Position numbers and translations under genes: made by a program. A DNA stretch of 64,000 nt, taken from Tupaia tana. Lineage: Eukaryota > Chordata > Mammalia > Scandentia > Tupaiidae. Position 1 is the stretch's first letter. The number at the start of each line of letters is the position of its first letter. The notes below the pieces were generated by a model. It had not been told where the DNA came from, searched no databases, and worked only from the letters and a program-made list of their open reading frames with translations. Location of the stretch: assembly GCA_026018925.1 (NCBI GenBank), contig JAKSZU010000027.1, positions 806,001 to 870,000 of the forward strand. The letters are read 5' to 3'. This document shows positions 11,521 through 23,628 of the stretch, in pieces.

Positions 11521-12420
11521 GGGCGGAAGGACTGGGATAAGAAAGGAATGCTTTAATTTAAAAACTAAATTGTTACTGAGTACTTATTCACTCAAAAGAT
11601 CATAAGGGGTCAATTCATCACAAATTCATTCAGTGTTGTTCTAATCATTATTAGAATTGCCTGACCATGTGTAGCAATGTCTTGACTTCATCCTCTCAGC
11701 TGTAATCCTGGATACCCTTATTTTGTTTAGTGATGTGGATTCACTGTTATTTCCATTATTACTTCAGACTCCATATCAAAGGACACTCTTTATAATTCTA
11801 CTCTAGGTTTCAGGAAGACATATGGTAATAGACAACTTGTTAAATATGAACTGTGCAATAAATTGATCTCATAGGACATCTAAGTGGTTTTTTTTTGGTC
11901 TGATAGTATGACTTTTTCCTGTACCATCCACTAATGCCAGCAGGGGAGGTTGAGCACATCTAACTATTCACTTTGACCTGCACCACCACAAACAGTTAGT
12001 GGAGGCCACCTTTTGCTCAGCTAACCAGTGAGTCTTTCTTACCCTGCCCTTGAGGACAGCAGTGTGGTTGGGCCCCCTTAAAACATGTGAAAATCCACAT
12101 CAGTAATTCCTCCCAGTCGGCTCCTCAGTCAATATAGGATTTTCTCCTCAGTGCCCACCAGAGATATCTGTTGGGTGACTGGCGACATCCACGGGAAGTA
12201 CCCTTTTGTGTCCCAACCTAGTGCTGAGATATAGCCTGTGGACTGCCAGATACAGTAGGTAGGTCTTGAGGTTGTATTATGTAGTTATAATTCAGTTAGT
12301 GGTAGTATTGTGGTTAGAGATTAGAAGTTAGGGATTGGCTTTCGAGGATTTGTGATGAGATTTTGGGTTTGGGGTGGCTTCTAATATTTAAGGATTAACG
12401 GGTAAGAATGGTGGGGCCCA
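11521..12420. repeat. 0.85-kb module M3 (alpha1)
   Basis: A full module: ATTCACTCAAAAGATC start, CTTCATCCTCTCAGC, CCATCCACTAATGCCAGCAG (CTCF-like, about 11931), GGACAGCAGTGTGG, then the G/T-rich tail around 12255-12400. Confidence 0.82.
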
Positions 12421-14155
12421 TGTCCTTATGTGGACCTTGGGGGAACTGAGGTATATGCCCTGGTGAAGACTAGCTTGACACCAATGCTTCATCATGGTAG
12501 AGGTTGTGTTAAAGTGGTCCAGTGTGAGCTGGAAGGCTCTTATTTATAATTAGTAGGTGGTGGGAATTTTGGGTGCATGACCCGGTCAAGGCTGGTGTGA
12601 CACCACGATTCCTTTGTGGCAGAGGTTGTGTATAAGCATCATGGTACATGCTGAAAGTCTATGATTTCAGATACATATCTGGGGGAAGCTGCATTGTGCA
12701 TCCTGGTCAAAGATGGCATGATAACATTGGCTCTGTCAGTGGTGTTGATCATGGCAAGGCAGCCTGGCAGTGATTGGGTATCCATAAGGAGTTGGAGAAA
12801 GTCAGAATGTATGTCTCAGTCAAGGTTGGCATAACAGCCCAGCCTCATCATTGGTGTTTGTTTGGTGGAGACATCTCTGCAGTTACTGGAAGGCTCTGTG
12901 TGTATAGGAGGATCTGGGAGAGCTGAGGTAAATGCCATGATCAAGTCTTCAGGAAGACCCTGGCTCTGACAAGTCTTGGTCAAGGCTAGGTGAGCTACTG
13001 GTGGCTGGCATGCTCTGGGTGCAAGGGAGGATTAGGTGGAAGGTGGGAAATGTGTTCCAGTCAAGACTGGTGTGACATTCCTTCTTTGTCGATGGTGTTT
13101 GTCAGGGCAGGGTGGTCAGTGATGGCTGCAGGGCTCTTGGTCCTGAAGAATACATTGGGGAGTTTATTTGTATACCATGGTCTAGACTGTCATGGCACCT
13201 GGGCTTTAGACAGGGCAACATGACCAGTTGTAGGTGGAATGCTCAGGGTTTTGAAGTGTCTTGTGGGTGAGCCAGGACACATGCCTCAGTCAATCAAGCA
13301 TGACACTCTGGGTCCAATGGCAGTATTTTTCATAAAGGAATGTCTGGTAGTGGCTGGATATCTCTGTATCCGAAAGAAAACCTTGGGGGAGCAGGGGCGC
13401 ATGCCCCAGTTTAGGCATGTGTGGCGCCCCATTGGTCAGTATGAGATTGTCTGGCAGTGGCCGGAAGACTCTGGGTCCTTTGGGAGGGCCTGTAGGTAAT
13501 GGGGGCATCTGCCCTTGTCAAGACCCGCAAAGCTTCTCAGCTTTGTTGGTGGCATTGTTCCGGGGTGAGACAGTCTGGCAGTGGTTAGAAATAATCTTGC
13601 TCCTGGGTAGGACCTGGGTGTAGCTGGGGCACATGCCCCAGTCAAGACCAGCATGACATGCTAGTTTTATTGATAGTGTTGGTTGGGGCAAAACAGCCTC
13701 GTGGAGCTGCAAGGTTCCAGGTTTCTGATGAGGATCTGGGGTGAACTGAGGTGCATGTCTTAGTCTAGAATGGTACTCTATCAGCATCGTTGGCCAGAAT
13801 GAGGTGGCCTTAGCAGTGGCTGGATCAGTTTCGGTTCTGGCGAGGACCTTTGTGAGCCAGAATGTACTCTGTGGTCAAGACTGTTGTGACACTCTTATGT
13901 AATATAGAGCATTTTTTCAGATGAGGTGGCCTAGCAGTGGTTGGAAGGTTTTGGGTGCCATGGTGAAACTGACAGGAGCCTGGATGTGCATTTTGTGTAG
14001 GCTGGCATGACATCCCAGTTCTGCCATTGACAGAATTCAGGTTGAAGGAGCTCGGTGTAGGTTAGAATCCTCTGGGTCATCAGGTAGACTAAGGGTAAGT
14101 TCGTGTATGTGTCCCCATGAAGGCCAGTTTCACATTCCAGGTCCACCCTCAGCAG
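12421..14155. repeat. 119-bp monomer block, about 14-15 monomers
   Basis: Regular 117-125-bp spacing is visible, for example at the GGTCCT- or GTTCTG-type starts near 13473, 13593, 13716 and 13834. Sequence here is closer to beta2 (54771-56785) than to alpha2 (37671-39395). Confidence 0.82.
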
Positions 14156-14539
14156 TATCAGAGGCTTAAACAGGAGAGTCTTAATTCAGAAAACAGTGTT
14201 GGTGGAGAAGGAATTTTTCTCTCAAACTCTGTAAATTCAGTCATGAATGCATTCAGTCCCTTGTAATCATCACCTGCATTACTTGACCTTCTTTATCAGT
14301 AATTTTAGTTAATTTTCTCATCTTGAGTCCCAGGTACCCTACTTTAGTCCAGTAACATGAATTCACGGTTATTTTCATAAAGACCTTAGACTTTACACCC
14401 ATCCTTGCCACGATAGTTCTTCCTTAGGTCTCAAGAGTTATCTTCTTATAGACAAATTTCCATGTCTGAAATTGTAAAGTCAATTGCTACCACTATACCT
14501 CCTGTAACGTGTTTTTAGCTCTTTCAATGTTGCTTTGTC
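14156..14539. repeat. Front half of module M4 (alpha1)
   Basis: The module front (TTAAACAGGAG, GTCATGAATGCATTCAGT, GTCCAGTAACATG, GCCACGATAGTTC) runs directly into CTCF-like array C1 at the point where other modules have their pair of CTCF-like sites. C1 therefore looks like an amplification of that site pair. Confidence 0.8.
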
Positions 14540-17140
14540 ATGCACTACCTCTTATGGCCAGCAGAGGGAGCTCACGCATGGATTGTGTTTCTAGGTTTGT
14601 TACATGGCTTTGTCCTGCACTTCTTCCTATGGCCAGCAGTGGAAGCTCAACCTCAACTAAGCACACTCTGTATCATGAACCACAGGTAAGAACCAGCAGG
14701 GGGAGCTTTGACTTAGCTAAGAATGTCAGCAGACCAGATTAGAATTATGAAACACTGGCCTATTGCTAGCAGAGGGAGCTTAACCTCAGCGAACCATACA
14801 CCTTTTCCTGTACCACACCCAAAGCCACCAGAAGGTGATTGGTCTCACCTAACAGTGACATCAGATCACGTTAGAACTTAGAAAACACTGGCCTATGACC
14901 AGCACAGGAAGCCCATTCTCACTTTAACCACACACCTTATTCTGCACTATAGCCAAGAGCCAGAAGCTGGGAGTTTGACCCAGCTAACAGTGTCAGCAGA
15001 CAACAGTAGATCTAATAAAATACTGGCGTTTTGTCAGAAGAGGGAACGCAACATCAGCTAACTACACAACTTTTTGTGCAACATACCCAAGGGCCAGTAA
15101 GTAGATCTTTGACTCAGCAAGCAGTGTTATCAGAACATAGTGGAAGTAATGAGACACCTGTCTAGGGCCAGCAGAGGAAGCTCAAGCTCAGGTAACAGCA
15201 CACCTTATCCTGTACCACAGCCAAGAGTCATTCGGGGGAGTTTTGACTCAGTTTGCAATGTCAGCTGACCACATTGGAGCTAACAAAACAGTAGCCTATT
15301 GCCAGCAGAGGGAGTTCAATATCAGGTAACCACACATCTTATCTTGTACCACAGACAAAAAACAGCAAGGTAAGCTTTGACTCAGCTTACAGTGTCCACA
15401 GACCACATTAAAACTCATGAAACAGTGAGGTATGGCCTGTATAGGGAGCACTACCTCAGATAACCACACACCTTTCCTACACCACATCCAAGAACCATCA
15501 GGCGGAAATCTGACTCAGCTAACTTTCATCAGACCACATTCGAACTAATGACACAGTGGCCTAGGGTTCGCAGAGGGTTCTTGAAATCAGGTAAGCACAC
15601 AGCTTATATGGAATAACAGACAAGAGCCAGCACAGTGAGGTTTGACTCAGTAAACAGGGTCAGCAAACCATATTAGAATAGATGACTCACTGGACCATTG
15701 CCAGCAGAAGGAGATCCACCTCGCCTAACCCACCTTTTCGTTCACCACATTTAAGAGCCAGCAGGGGGAGCTTTGACTCAGCTAAGTTAGCGGACCACAT
15801 GAGAACTAATGAAACACTGTCTTATTGCCAGCATAGAGAGCAATCTCAAACAAGCACACACCTTTTACTGCTCCATACCCAAGAGCCAGCTGGGGGAGCT
15901 TAGACTGAACTAATATGTCAGGCTACCACATTAGAACCCATGAAACCCTGGTCTGTTGTCAGCAGGGGGAGCACAACCTTAGCTACCCACACTTCTTTCT
16001 GCACTACACCCAAGACCAAGCAGGGGGAGATTTGACTCAGCTAACAATGTCAGCATACCATAATATGATTTATGAAATTCTGGCCTATTATGAAAAGAGG
16101 AATTGCACATCTAGGTAACCACACACTTTATCCTGCACCACAACCTGGAGCTAGCAGGGAGAGCACTCAGCTTACAGTGTCAGCAGACCACTTTAGAAGT
16201 TTTGAAACTCTGGTCTTTTGTCAGTGGAGGGAGCTCAATCTCACCTAACCACAACCTCTTTTCTTGACCACAGACAAGGGCCTTCAGGGTGTGCTTTCAC
16301 AACGTTAACAGTGTCAGCGGACCACATTACATCTAATGAAATGCTTGCTTATGTCCAGCAGAGGGAGCTCCAGCTCAAGTAACCATATACCTTATCTTGC
16401 AGCACTTCCAAGAGCCAGCCCGGTTAGGTTTGACTCAGCTTACAGTGAATGTAGACCACATTAAAAGTTTGGCCTATGGTCTCCATGGAGAGCTCGACCC
16501 CAGCTAACTACACACTTTTTTTGGACCACACTCAAGAGTCACCGGGGGAGCTATGACTCAGCTAATAGTGTCCTCAAACTACATTAGACGTTATGAAACT
16601 GGTGTATGGTCCGCAGAGGGAGCTCCACCTCTGGAGCTGCACCAGAGGCTGTAGGAGCAGCAGGGTGAGGTTTGACTCAGCTAACAGGGTCAGTTATAAA
16701 CATAAGAACATATGCCTCACTGGCCAATGCCGGCAGAAGGATGTTGCCCTCAGCTAAGCACACATCTCTTACTGGACTATACTCAAGAGCCAGAGGAGTT
16801 TAATTCAGCTATCAGTGCCAGAAGAACACATTAGAACTAATTAAACATTGGCCTATTGTCAGCAGAGGGAGCTCCACTTTAGATAACCACGTACCATGTC
16901 CTGCGCAGAGCCAAGGATCTGTAGGGCGAGCGTTACCTTATCTAATAGTGTCAGCTGGTGATATTAGAACTACTGAAACACTGGACTGTGGTCAGCAGAG
17001 GGAGCTTAACCTTAGCTAATCACACACCTTTTCTGTACCAAACCTAAGAGCCAGCAGTAGCAGGTTTAAATCAGGTAGCTGTGTCAGAAGATCACATTAG
17101 AATAGTGAAATACTAGTCTATTGTCAGCAGAGGGAGCTCG
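14540..17140 (+). repeat. CTCF-like array C1, about 19-20 units of 133 bp
   Basis: Each unit holds two motifs near CCAGCAGAGGGAGCTC and CCAGCAGGGGGAGCTTTG, all on the plus strand, with CTAACCACACACCTTATCCT between them and CTAACAGTGTCAGCAGACCA after them. Unit spacing is read from ACTGGCCTATTGCCAGCAG-type starts near 14753, 14887, 15021 and 15153. Against the published CTCF core CCASYAGRKGGCRS the best copies mismatch at one base. Many units also carry TGACTCAGC; 15110-15119 is an exact TGACTCAGCA. The array ends at CAGAGGGAGCTCGATCTCACT, joining module M5. Confidence 0.88.
14555..14571 (+). promoter_or_regulatory. Strong CTCF-core-like site
   Basis: TGGCCAGCAGAGGGAGC matches the CTCF core with one mismatch (A for C after GGG) and extends the match to the left with TGG. 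It is the first site of C1, and the beta halves keep it (from 26861 and 57179). Alpha2 has GGCCTGCAGAGGG here, so the core is damaged in that copy. Binding is inferred from the motif only. Confidence 0.55.
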
Positions 17141-17930
17141 ATCTCACTAGTTCCATGTAATCATCATCAGTGTTGTTTGACCTTATTTAGCAGTGTTATA
17201 AATACATCGTTTTCTCATCGTTCATCTTAGAGAACTTTTTTTAGTCCAGTAATCCAACTTCTCAGTAATTCCCATAATGATCTCAGATACCATACTGAGG
17301 ACACACAGTATAGTGTGTCCTTAGGTCTTAAGAGTCCATCTGATTACAGTCAAGTCCCCAAACATTAACCCTAAAGTTGATTGATTCCAGCGGACATCCA
17401 GGAGGGTGTTTTAAGTTCTGTTAGTGTGATTTTATCTTCTACCACCTCCTGTGGCCAGCAGGCGGATGTCATCCTCAGCTAATCCTACACCTTGTCCTGT
17501 ATTACCCATGATAACCATCAGGGGGAGCTTTGAATCTGCTAACCAGAGAGGTTTGTCTTCCCATCTCTAATGAATGTCATGTGGGTGGACCCCCTTCTCA
17601 CTTGTGAAACTTTGTGTCTATAATTCTTCCCAGTAGACACCTCAGTGACCACAGGAGATTCTCACTGTGCACTAGAGAGCACTGCTGGGTATTGGATGCT
17701 GAACATCTGCATAGTGATATCCGGTACTGAGCTGCAGCCTGAAGGCTACCAGAGACGGTAGGTAAGGATTGTGGTTGGGTTTCAGTTTAGGGTTGGGGTA
17801 GGGTTAGGATTATAGTTAGGAGTTAAGAGCTAAAGGTTGGGGTTTGATGTTTGGAATTATGGTTTGGGGTTGGCATTAGGGATTTCAAGTAAGATTTTAG
17901 GATTACATGTTTAGAGGGTCAGGATGGAGG
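17141..17930. repeat. Module M5 (alpha1)
   Basis: Follows C1. Holds ATGTAATCATCATCAG, a CTCF-like GTGGCCAGCAGGCGGATG (about 17453), CATCAGGGGGAGCTTTG, then a clear TTAGGG-like tail (GGGGTAGGGTTAGGATT at about 17805). Confidence 0.82.
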
Positions 17931-18760
17931 GCTCTGGGTTTAAATACAGACCTGAGGGGAACTGTGGTATGCACACTGGTCAAGACTGGCACAACACTCT
18001 AACTATGTAGGCAGTAGAGGTCAGTCCCATCAGCCTGAAAATGGCTAGAAGGCTCCAGGTCTCAAGTCATACCTGGGGGGAACTGGAGTTGCACAACACA
18101 GTGAAGTCTGGTAGGACTCACTGCCTTTGTTGCTGGCAGTGGTCAGGTAATAGCAGCCTGGTTTATGATAGAAAGACCTGGGTGATTAGGCATACCTGGG
18201 TGGAGCTGGGTGGCACACTCTAGTCAAGGGCATTGTAATACCCTGACTCTTTCTGCATCAGAGGTCTGATTGAAGCAGCCTGATGTGAACTGGAAGGTTT
18301 TGGGTCCTAAAGCAGACCTAAGAGGAACTAATGTACATGCCCAGATCAAGGCCACCACATTCCAGCTCTTTTGGGGACCGAGGTAGGGTTAAAGAAGCCT
18401 TGCATGGACTGGATGGTTCTGGGTCCCAGGGCATACCTTGAGTGAAGTGCAGTGCAAATCCTCTTCAAGGCCAGTACAACACCCCAGTTTTGTTGGTAGC
18501 AGATGTTGAGGCAAAGCCCCAATTATGAGCTGGAAGATTCTGTGTCCTAAGGTGTACCTAAAGAAATGGGTGTGGGCCATACTCATGGCCAGCATGACAT
18601 GCTTGCTTGATATCTGGTTGAGTTCAGGGTGAAGCAACCCATTGTGTACTGAAAGACCTCATTTGTAGAGGTATACTTGGGGGAGATGCTGTGTGCAGTT
18701 CTTGCTTCAGTCAAGGCTGGCTCTGCACTCTGTTTTTATTGGCAGCAGGGCCAGAGTGAT
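17931..18760. repeat. 119-bp monomer block, about 7 monomers
   Basis: Alpha-specific block matching 44091-44915 at high identity. Confidence 0.82.
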
Positions 18761-19590
18761 GATGATGAGAATGGAGTGCCTTCTCTTTGAAAACACAGTG
18801 TTACTGAATAAATATTCACTCAAAAATTCCTAAGTGGATAATCAGCTATTAATTCATTCAGTCCTGTGTAATTATGAGTATTGCCTGACCTTTTTGGCAG
18901 TGTCTTGATTCCATATTCTTTTTATCTAGGATTCTGGAGAACCTTCTTTTTTCCAGTGATGTGTCTTCACAGATGGTTCCCTAATGAGCTCAGACAACAT
19001 ACCCAGAACACTCATTGTAGTCATTCCGTAGGTTTCAAATATTGATCTGGCTATAGACAACTCAGCAAATGTGGACTCTGAAGTTAATTAATCACACATG
19101 ATGTCTGGGACGGGTACTATTTGGTTGTTAACATGATTGTTATGCACCACCCCGTGTGGTTATCAGAGGGAGCTAGGGCACTTCTAACCAATCATCTTGT
19201 CCTGCATTGGTCCTAAGAGCCAGCAGGGAGAGCTCTGGCTCAGCTAACTAGAGAGCATTTCCTGCCCTTCCCCTGAAGACAGCAGTGTGGTTTGACCCCC
19301 TTCCAATTTGTGAAAACCCACATTGGTCTTCTTCCCAGCAGGCACCTCAGTAAATACAAGAGCGTCTCCTCAGTGCCCACTAGAGAGTAATGCTGGGTGT
19401 TGGGTGACTGGCCATATCCCCAGTGATTACCTATCTGTCCCAATATAGCGCTGATATGTGGGCTGTTAGATGTGGTTGGTAAAATTTGGGATTGTGTTAT
19501 GATGTTATGATTGGTTTACTGGTACGGTTAGGTTTGGTGATGGGATTTGGAGTTTAGGGTTGGGTTTTAGTATTTAGAGTTAGATGGTAA
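18761..19590. repeat. Module M6 (alpha1)
   Basis: A full module; nearly identical to M17 (44916-45760). Has TATCAGAGGGAGC (about 19162) and AGCCAGCAGGGAGAGC (about 19219), a pair about 57 bp apart. Confidence 0.83.
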
Positions 19591-21045
19591 GGCTGGTAGG
19601 GTCCAAGTCCTGAGGTGAATCTACGGGTAGGTAAAGTATACGCCCTCAGTGAAAGACTGGTAGATACCATCATGGTGGAGGTGGTGTTGAAGTAGTTTAG
19701 CTTGGGCTAGAAGGGTCTGTATCACGAGTGGGCCTGGGGGGAGAGTGGGTGTGACACCTCGATTTATTCAGTGGCAGAGTTTGGGTTGAAGTTGACTGCT
19801 GTGGGCTTTAATTCTCTGAGTCTACAGACACATCTGGGGGAATCTGCAGTGCACAACTGAATCAAGGCTGGCAGGATGCCCTGGGTCTATCAATTGCATT
19901 GGTCAGGGCAAGGCAACCTGGCAGTGACTGGAAGACTTCAGGTCTCAAGGAGGACCTGGTGAAATCCAGAGTGTATGCCTCAGTTAAAAGTGGCAGGACA
20001 TCCTAGCTGCATTTGTAGACTTGGTCGGGTCAAGGCATCCCTGCAGTGGCTGGAAGGCTCCAGGTTGAGGAGGATTTGGGGTAACAGGATCTGGTCAAGG
20101 CTGATGTGACAGTCCTGATCTGTTCATGGCATTGGCTGGAGCAAGGTGGTCTATTGGTGGCTGAAGGGCTCAGAGTCACAAGGAGTTCCAGGGGAAGCTG
20201 GACAAGACTAGCATGTCACCTGGGCTTCGTGAGGGACTTTTGACAAGGCAAGTGACCTGTTCGTGGTTGGAAGGCTCAAGGTCCTGAGAAAGTCTTGGGG
20301 GAGCTAGGTTACATGCCTCCATCCAGGTTGGCATGACAGCCTGGCTCCATCAATTGTATTTAGGGTGAAGTGGACTGACGGTGGCTAGAAGGCTCCAGAT
20401 CCAGTTAAGGACCTGGGGGAAGCCATGGGGTATGCCTTTGTCAAGATCAGTGTGACACTCCAGTTTCATCAGTGGCATTGGCTGGGGTGATGCAGCCTGA
20501 TAATGGCTGGAAGGCTTTGGGTCCTTGGAAGGACCTTGTGGGAGGTGATGGGGGTGTTACCTGGTCAAGACTGTCAGAACATCCTGGTTCTGTCAGCAGC
20601 ATTGGTTGGAACAAGGTGGCCCGGTGGTGAAGGGAAGGTTGAACTGGGATTCATGCCTACATGAAGACTACCATGACACTCTACCTCTGTTAGTGTTGTT
20701 GTTAAGGGCAAGGTGGCCTGGTAGTGTCTGGAAAACTCTGGGTCTGGAGAGGATCTGGGGGAGTCGAGGTGTGTGTCACAGTCATTCCTGGTCTTAAACG
20801 AAAACTTCTTTGACAATGTTGTTTATGGTGAAGTGGCCCAGCTGGAAGATATTGGGTCCTGGGAAGGACTTGGCAGGAGCCAGGGGGCATGCTTTGTCAA
20901 GGCCGTCTTGACACCCTAGCTCTGTCAGTGTCACAGGTCGGGTTGAAGAGTTGTGAGGTGGAATGATCTAGTTTCCAAGGTGGGCTAAGAGGAAGGTTGG
21001 GCATGTACCCCTGTCAAGGTCAGTTTTGCAATTCATCTCTTTCAG
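19591..21045. repeat. 119-bp monomer block, about 12 monomers
   Basis: Alpha-specific block matching 45761-47205. Near 20190 it contains the monomer (GGAAGCTGGACAAGACTAGC) at which the related beta block restarts after cassette K (29886 and 60216). Confidence 0.82.
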
Positions 21046-21920
21046 TGACAGGACCAGGGACATAGAAAGGAGTGCCTTAATCTCCAAATCACAATGTTAT
21101 TGTATCAGGAATTTTGTACTCTCTTTGCCTAATTTAATAATTAGTCATGATTCCATTCAGTCACATATAAACATTGCCACTGTTGATCTTGTTAATCAGT
21201 GTTCTGAATCTACCTTCTCAGGCAGATACCTACCATTCGTCCAGTAATGTGACTTTACATTTATTTCAATAATATCTTAGGCATCATAACCAGCACACCC
21301 ATCATAGTTGTTTGCTAGGTCATCTGGTTATAGACAATTCACCAAATCTGAACGCTAAATTCGATCCCACCCAATAATTGGGAGGAAGTTTTTCCGCTCT
21401 GTTAATGTTAGTTTGTCTTGCACTACTTCCTCTGGTCAGCAGAGGGAGCCCAAACTGAGATAAATACACACCTTGTCCTCCATCATCCCAGATAGCCAGC
21501 AGGGGGAGCTTTGGATCAGCTAACCAGAGATGCTTGTCTTTCCCATCCCTGATGAGAGCAGTGTGGGTGGATCCCCTTTTCACTAATGAAAATTTGTGTT
21601 TTTAATTTATCCCAGTATGCATCTCAGCCACCACAAGGAGTTTCTCTTCAATGTGCACCAGAAAGCACTGCTGGCCATTGCACACTGTCCTCTTCCACAG
21701 TGATTATCACATTTATTCTTCAACATGGTGCTTAGGCACAATCTGAGGGCAACCAGAGATGTTAAATAGGGGTTGTGTTTCGGTTATGGGGTTAGGGTCG
21801 GGTTAATGTTATGGTTATGTTTATGGGCTAGGAGTTAGGGATTGGAGTTTGAGTTTAGGAATTATGGTTTATGTGTTGGCATTAACATTTGCTATAAGAT
21901 TTTTAGTTTAGACTATTAGT
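21046..21920. repeat. Module M7 (alpha1)
   Basis: A full module with the tail GGGGTTAGGGTCGGGTTAAT (about 21789). Nearly identical to M18 and close to M11 and M23. Confidence 0.84.
21434..21511 (+). promoter_or_regulatory. Pair of CTCF-like sites in M7
   Basis: GGTCAGCAGAGGGAGCC begins at 21434 and GCCAGCAGGGGGAGC at 21495, 61 bp apart on the same strand. The same pair with the same 61-bp spacing recurs in M11, M18 and M23. Motif match only. Confidence 0.5.
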
Positions 21921-22755
21921 GGATCAGGGTGGAAGGCTCCAAGTTCAGAGGCCGACCTGAGGGGAACCTGTGATACACTCAGTGGTCAAGACCACCATAA
22001 CACTCTGTCTCTGTAGGTAGTGCAGGTCAGTCACAATGGCCCAGTGTGTCCTTAGAGGCTCTAGGTCCCATGTAGTATCTGGGGAGAGCTGGGGTACACA
22101 CCATAGTGAAGTCTGGCATGACTCCGTGGCTCTGTTGCTGGCAATGTTTGGGTCAGTGCAGCTAAGTTTAGGCTGGAAAGCTTTGTGTAATGAGTCAGAC
22201 CTGGGTGGATCTGGGCTGCTCACTTCGGTAAACTTTGGTGTAGCACTCTGACTCCTTTGGAGTAGAGATTAAGTTGAAGTGGTCTGATTAAAAGTTGGAA
22301 GGCTCTGATCCTGAGGTAAACCTGGGGAGAGCTACTATGCATGACACAGTCTCGGACCACACTATACTACAGGTCATTTAGTGATAGAGTAAGGTTTAAA
22401 AAGACTGGCATTGACTGGATGGCTCTGGGAGATCCCCCGAGGCAGGGATCTTCAATGTACACCCTGGTTAAGGCTAACATGATGTCTGCTTTTGTCCGTT
22501 TGAGAAGTCTGGCCAAAGGTCCAAGTAATAGTTAGAGGATTCTGGGTACAAAGCTGTCCCTAAGGGAAGCTGGAGTGCAGGCTCTATTCAAAGCCAGCAT
22601 GATATCCAAGCTATGTATGTGGTGGAAATCAGTATAGAGTAAGCTGGTGTGGGCTGGAAGAGCTCAAGTATTGAGGTATACCTGGGGGACGAGCAGTTCC
22701 TCATGCAGTCACATCTGGCTCTGCATTCTAGCTCCATCAGCAGCAGGGTTGGATG
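21921..22755. repeat. 119-bp monomer block, about 7 monomers (alpha1/beta1 border)
   Basis: The landmark that opens beta1 lies inside this block at 22304. Matches 48086-48920. Confidence 0.82.
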
Positions 22756-23124
22756 GATGGGGATAGGAATGGGTGCTTTAATTCCAAAAACACAACGATA
22801 CTGAGTAATTATTCACTCAAAAAATCCATAAGTGGATAATCAGTCCTGAACTCGTTCAGCACCATGTAATCACCATGAGTATTGCTTCACTTTGTTTAGC
22901 TGTGTTTTGAATCCATCTTCTCAGATATAGTCCTGGAGAACCCTATATAATCCAGTGATTTGAGTTATTTTCTTAATGACCTCAGAGAACAGATATAGAA
23001 CACATATCATAGTTCTCTGCAGGTCTCAAGAGTTGATCTGGTTATACACAAATCCTCACCTCTGTACCCTGAAGTCAGTTGATCCCACAAGACACCCAGG
23101 TGTGGTGTTTTTGTTTTGTTTTGT

Positions 23125-23155
<31 letters not shown>

Positions 23156-23472
23156 TTGTGGGTTGTTTTTGCTGTTAAGGTGACTGTGTTTTGTACTAAG
23201 TGTCATAGTCAGCTTGGGGATATAGGCCACATCTAACCGATCACATTGTCTTGCACTGCCTCCAAGAGCCAGCAGAGAGAGCTCTGGCTAAGGGCCTTTC
23301 CTGCCCTACCTCTGGTGACAGCAGTCTGTGTGGACCCCCTTACAACTTGTGAAAACTCGCATTGATAATTTTCCAAGCATGCACCTCAGTAAACACATTA
23401 TCTTCTCTCAGAGAGCATTGCTGGGCATCAGGTGGCTGGCCTCATCAATGGCAGTAGCCATATGTGGAAGCA
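22756..23472. repeat. Module M8 (beta1), interrupted
   Basis: The module front and middle are present, with a mixed T/G-rich site (23103-23156) and a CTCF-like CCAGCAGAGAGAGC (about 23269). The G/T-rich tail is missing: the module stops where a SINE begins, and the sequence after the SINE fragment belongs elsewhere. Confidence 0.82.
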
Positions 23473-23628
23473 TTTTTTTTTTTTGAGAGGTTTTTGCTAT
23501 AGGGTGCGTGCGCTCGCCAGACAGACAGAGACAGACAGAGAGATAGAAAGCGAGAAATCACCCCCCAGAGGGGATGGCCACACCACAATCCCTTCTCCTC
23601 CATTCTCCTCTCGGGATCTTGGGCACGC
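23473..23628 (-). mobile_element. SINE fragment ending at a deletion junction
   Basis: Same insertion as the complete SINE at 49641: identical left flank (GCAGTAGCCATATGTGGAAG) and tail. It stops after GGGCACGC, so the tRNA-like head is gone, and at 23629 the text becomes monomer sequence equal to about 53668 of copy 2. The SINE was therefore present before the large copies separated, and the truncation is the left edge of a deletion. Confidence 0.9.

Noticed and set aside
14540-17140. CRISPR array, because of regular short repeats with spacers
   Set aside because: Units are about 133 bp, diverged and themselves homologous over their whole length; this is a mammalian genome.
17790-17900. A true telomere or chromosome-fusion site from TTAGGG-like text
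   Set aside because: Only degenerate, about 100-150 bp, and repeated in every module, so it is part of the satellite rather than a unique fusion point.
23473-23628. SINE-SINE recombination as the cause of the beta1 deletion
   Set aside because: The right partner near 53668 is monomer sequence with no SINE.
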